Shown in pieces: positions 5,973 through 6,302 of a stretch of 6,302 nucleotides of DNA. A program made the translations under genes and the position numbers. Each line of letters starts with the position of its first letter. Position 1 is the stretch's first letter. The DNA is from Bacilli bacterium (GTDB taxonomy: Bacteria > Bacillota_I > Bacilli_A > RF39 > UBA660), in assembly GCA_016297695.1 (NCBI GenBank), contig JAEDGC010000076.1, positions 1 to 6,302 of the forward strand. The letters run 5' to 3'. The notes below the pieces were generated by a model. It searched no databases, was not told where the DNA came from, and saw only the letters and a program-made list of their open reading frames with translations.

Positions 5973-6039
5973 CTATTCTTTTCTTATGAACATCGTGTAA
6001 CACTTTATAAAAATTATCTAATCTATTTGGGTCACGCAT
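5959..6039 (-). CDS. Very short phage protein, apparently a truncated member of a longer family (26 aa)
   Basis: The reading frame starts MRDPNRLDNFYKVLHDVHKK and stops six residues later. Its start is 2 bases after the TAG of the upstream 71-residue gene, with GGAGA at 10-base spacing, so it sits exactly where a gene is expected. The opening 'MRDP.R...F...L...H/W' is familiar to me from a widespread small phage protein of unknown function, which normally runs on with 'PD.R..QL..N' to about 60-80 residues; here that second half is absent and the frame ends with TGA in the terminator loop. It may be a remnant cut off when the junction arose, or a naturally short form. The gene is too small for coding statistics, so the support rests on the N-terminal motif, ribosome site and spacing. 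Confidence 0.55.
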   Translation of the reverse strand: MRDPNRLDNFYKVLHDVHKKRIEKEP

Positions 6040-6041
6040 TT

Positions 6042-6257
6042 CTATTCTATCTCCAATCTTTCAAATTCAAAATTATTTCTTAAACTAATTTCGCTTGCAT
6101 AAGGCAACCATATATCCACATCTTCTTCTATAGTACAATCATAATAAAAATGTACTAAATAAGTATAATTACCGTGTGAAGGTGGAGATATATCACATAA
6201 ATATTTATGATTATTCTTTAATCTATTTCTGCTTTTATTCTTGTATATCATTTCCAT
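6042..6257 (-). CDS. Hypothetical phage protein (71 aa)
   Basis: I do not recognise this protein with confidence. The N-terminus is basic (KNKSRNRLKNNHK at 6-18), the middle is likely beta-stranded (NYTYLVHFYYD at 30-40) and the C-terminus is acidic (EFERLEIE). No cysteine pair, signal peptide or membrane segment is evident. The ATG at 6257 overlaps the end of the upstream partial gene by 23 bases; AAGGA lies 11 bases upstream of it. A second in-frame ATG at residue 3 (6251) has no better ribosome site. The stop is followed after 2 bases by the start of the 26-codon gene, consistent with one transcript ended by the hairpin at 5944-5972. Confidence 0.65.
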   Translation of the reverse strand: MEMIYKNKSRNRLKNNHKYLCDISPPSHGNYTYLVHFYYDCTIEEDVDIWLPYASEISLRNNFEFERLEIE

Positions 6258-6302
6258 TTTGTATATATTCCTTTTTAAGCCATTCTATTGTATCTTCTAA
6301 TG
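6235..6302 (-). CDS. C-terminal end of an unidentified gene (runs off the right edge)
   Basis: The last 21 codons read LEDTIEWLKKEYIQNGNDIQE in two parts: an amphipathic helix (residues 1-13 of the fragment) and a polar tail, then TAA at 6235-6237. The other two minus-strand frames are closed by TAG and TAA just inside the edge, so this is the only frame open to the boundary. Its overlap with the next start is typical of the compact layout here. Nothing in the fragment identifies a family. Confidence 0.55.
   Translation of the reverse strand, partial: LEDTIEWLKKEYIQNGNDIQE

Noticed and set aside
1..6302. Genetic-code change (TGA as Trp, or TAG as an amino acid, as seen in some gut phages).
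   Set aside because: TGA, TAG and TAA each end genes at positions immediately followed by well-placed starts or terminators, and tryptophan is encoded by TGG; reading through the stops gives no homologous extension.

Overview
The window looks like part of the genome of a tailed bacteriophage (or an integrated prophage) of an AT-rich Firmicute, most likely a clostridial or gut host. This is inferred from low G+C (visibly well under a third), tightly packed genes all on the minus strand, strong AGGAGG-type ribosome binding sites, consensus sigma-70-type promoters, and the gene content: DnaB-like helicase, two HNH-type endonucleases, an orphan DNA methyltransferase, small zinc-binding proteins and a HAD phosphatase. 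TAA, TAG and TGA all end genes here, so the standard bacterial code applies. No structural or lysis genes are present; this is a replication/early-type region.

Transcription runs from high to low coordinates. Region A (about 5959-6302) holds the tail of an unidentified gene, a 71-residue hypothetical protein and a tiny 26-codon gene whose stop codon lies in a terminator-like hairpin. Region B (4286-5934) is a two-gene unit, a SAM-dependent DNA methyltransferase followed by a 209-residue unknown protein, bounded on both sides by the same kind of junction. Region C (1-4261) starts at the second junction and contains a NUMOD4/HNH/NUMOD1 homing endonuclease, a zinc-finger protein, a small CxxC protein, a 111-residue hypothetical, the DnaB-like helicase, an HNH/AP2-like protein and the start of a HAD phosphatase. 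Its genes are separated by 0-12 bases or overlap, as in a single operon.

The most striking structure is the repeated junction at 4261-4297 and 5934-5973. At each one a TGA stop codon, the loop of a rho-independent-type hairpin and a perfect TTGACA -35 box occupy the same bases. The hairpin's U-tract fills the 17-base promoter spacer, and an extended -10 (TGTTATAAT) follows at once. The stem sequences differ between copies but pairing is kept. A second notable item is a run of nine G in codons 30-32 of the methyltransferase: loss or gain of one base would bring an almost immediate stop, so the gene could switch on and off by slippage.

No tRNA, rRNA, CRISPR array or insertion sequence was seen, and there is no gene-free stretch longer than about 60 bases.
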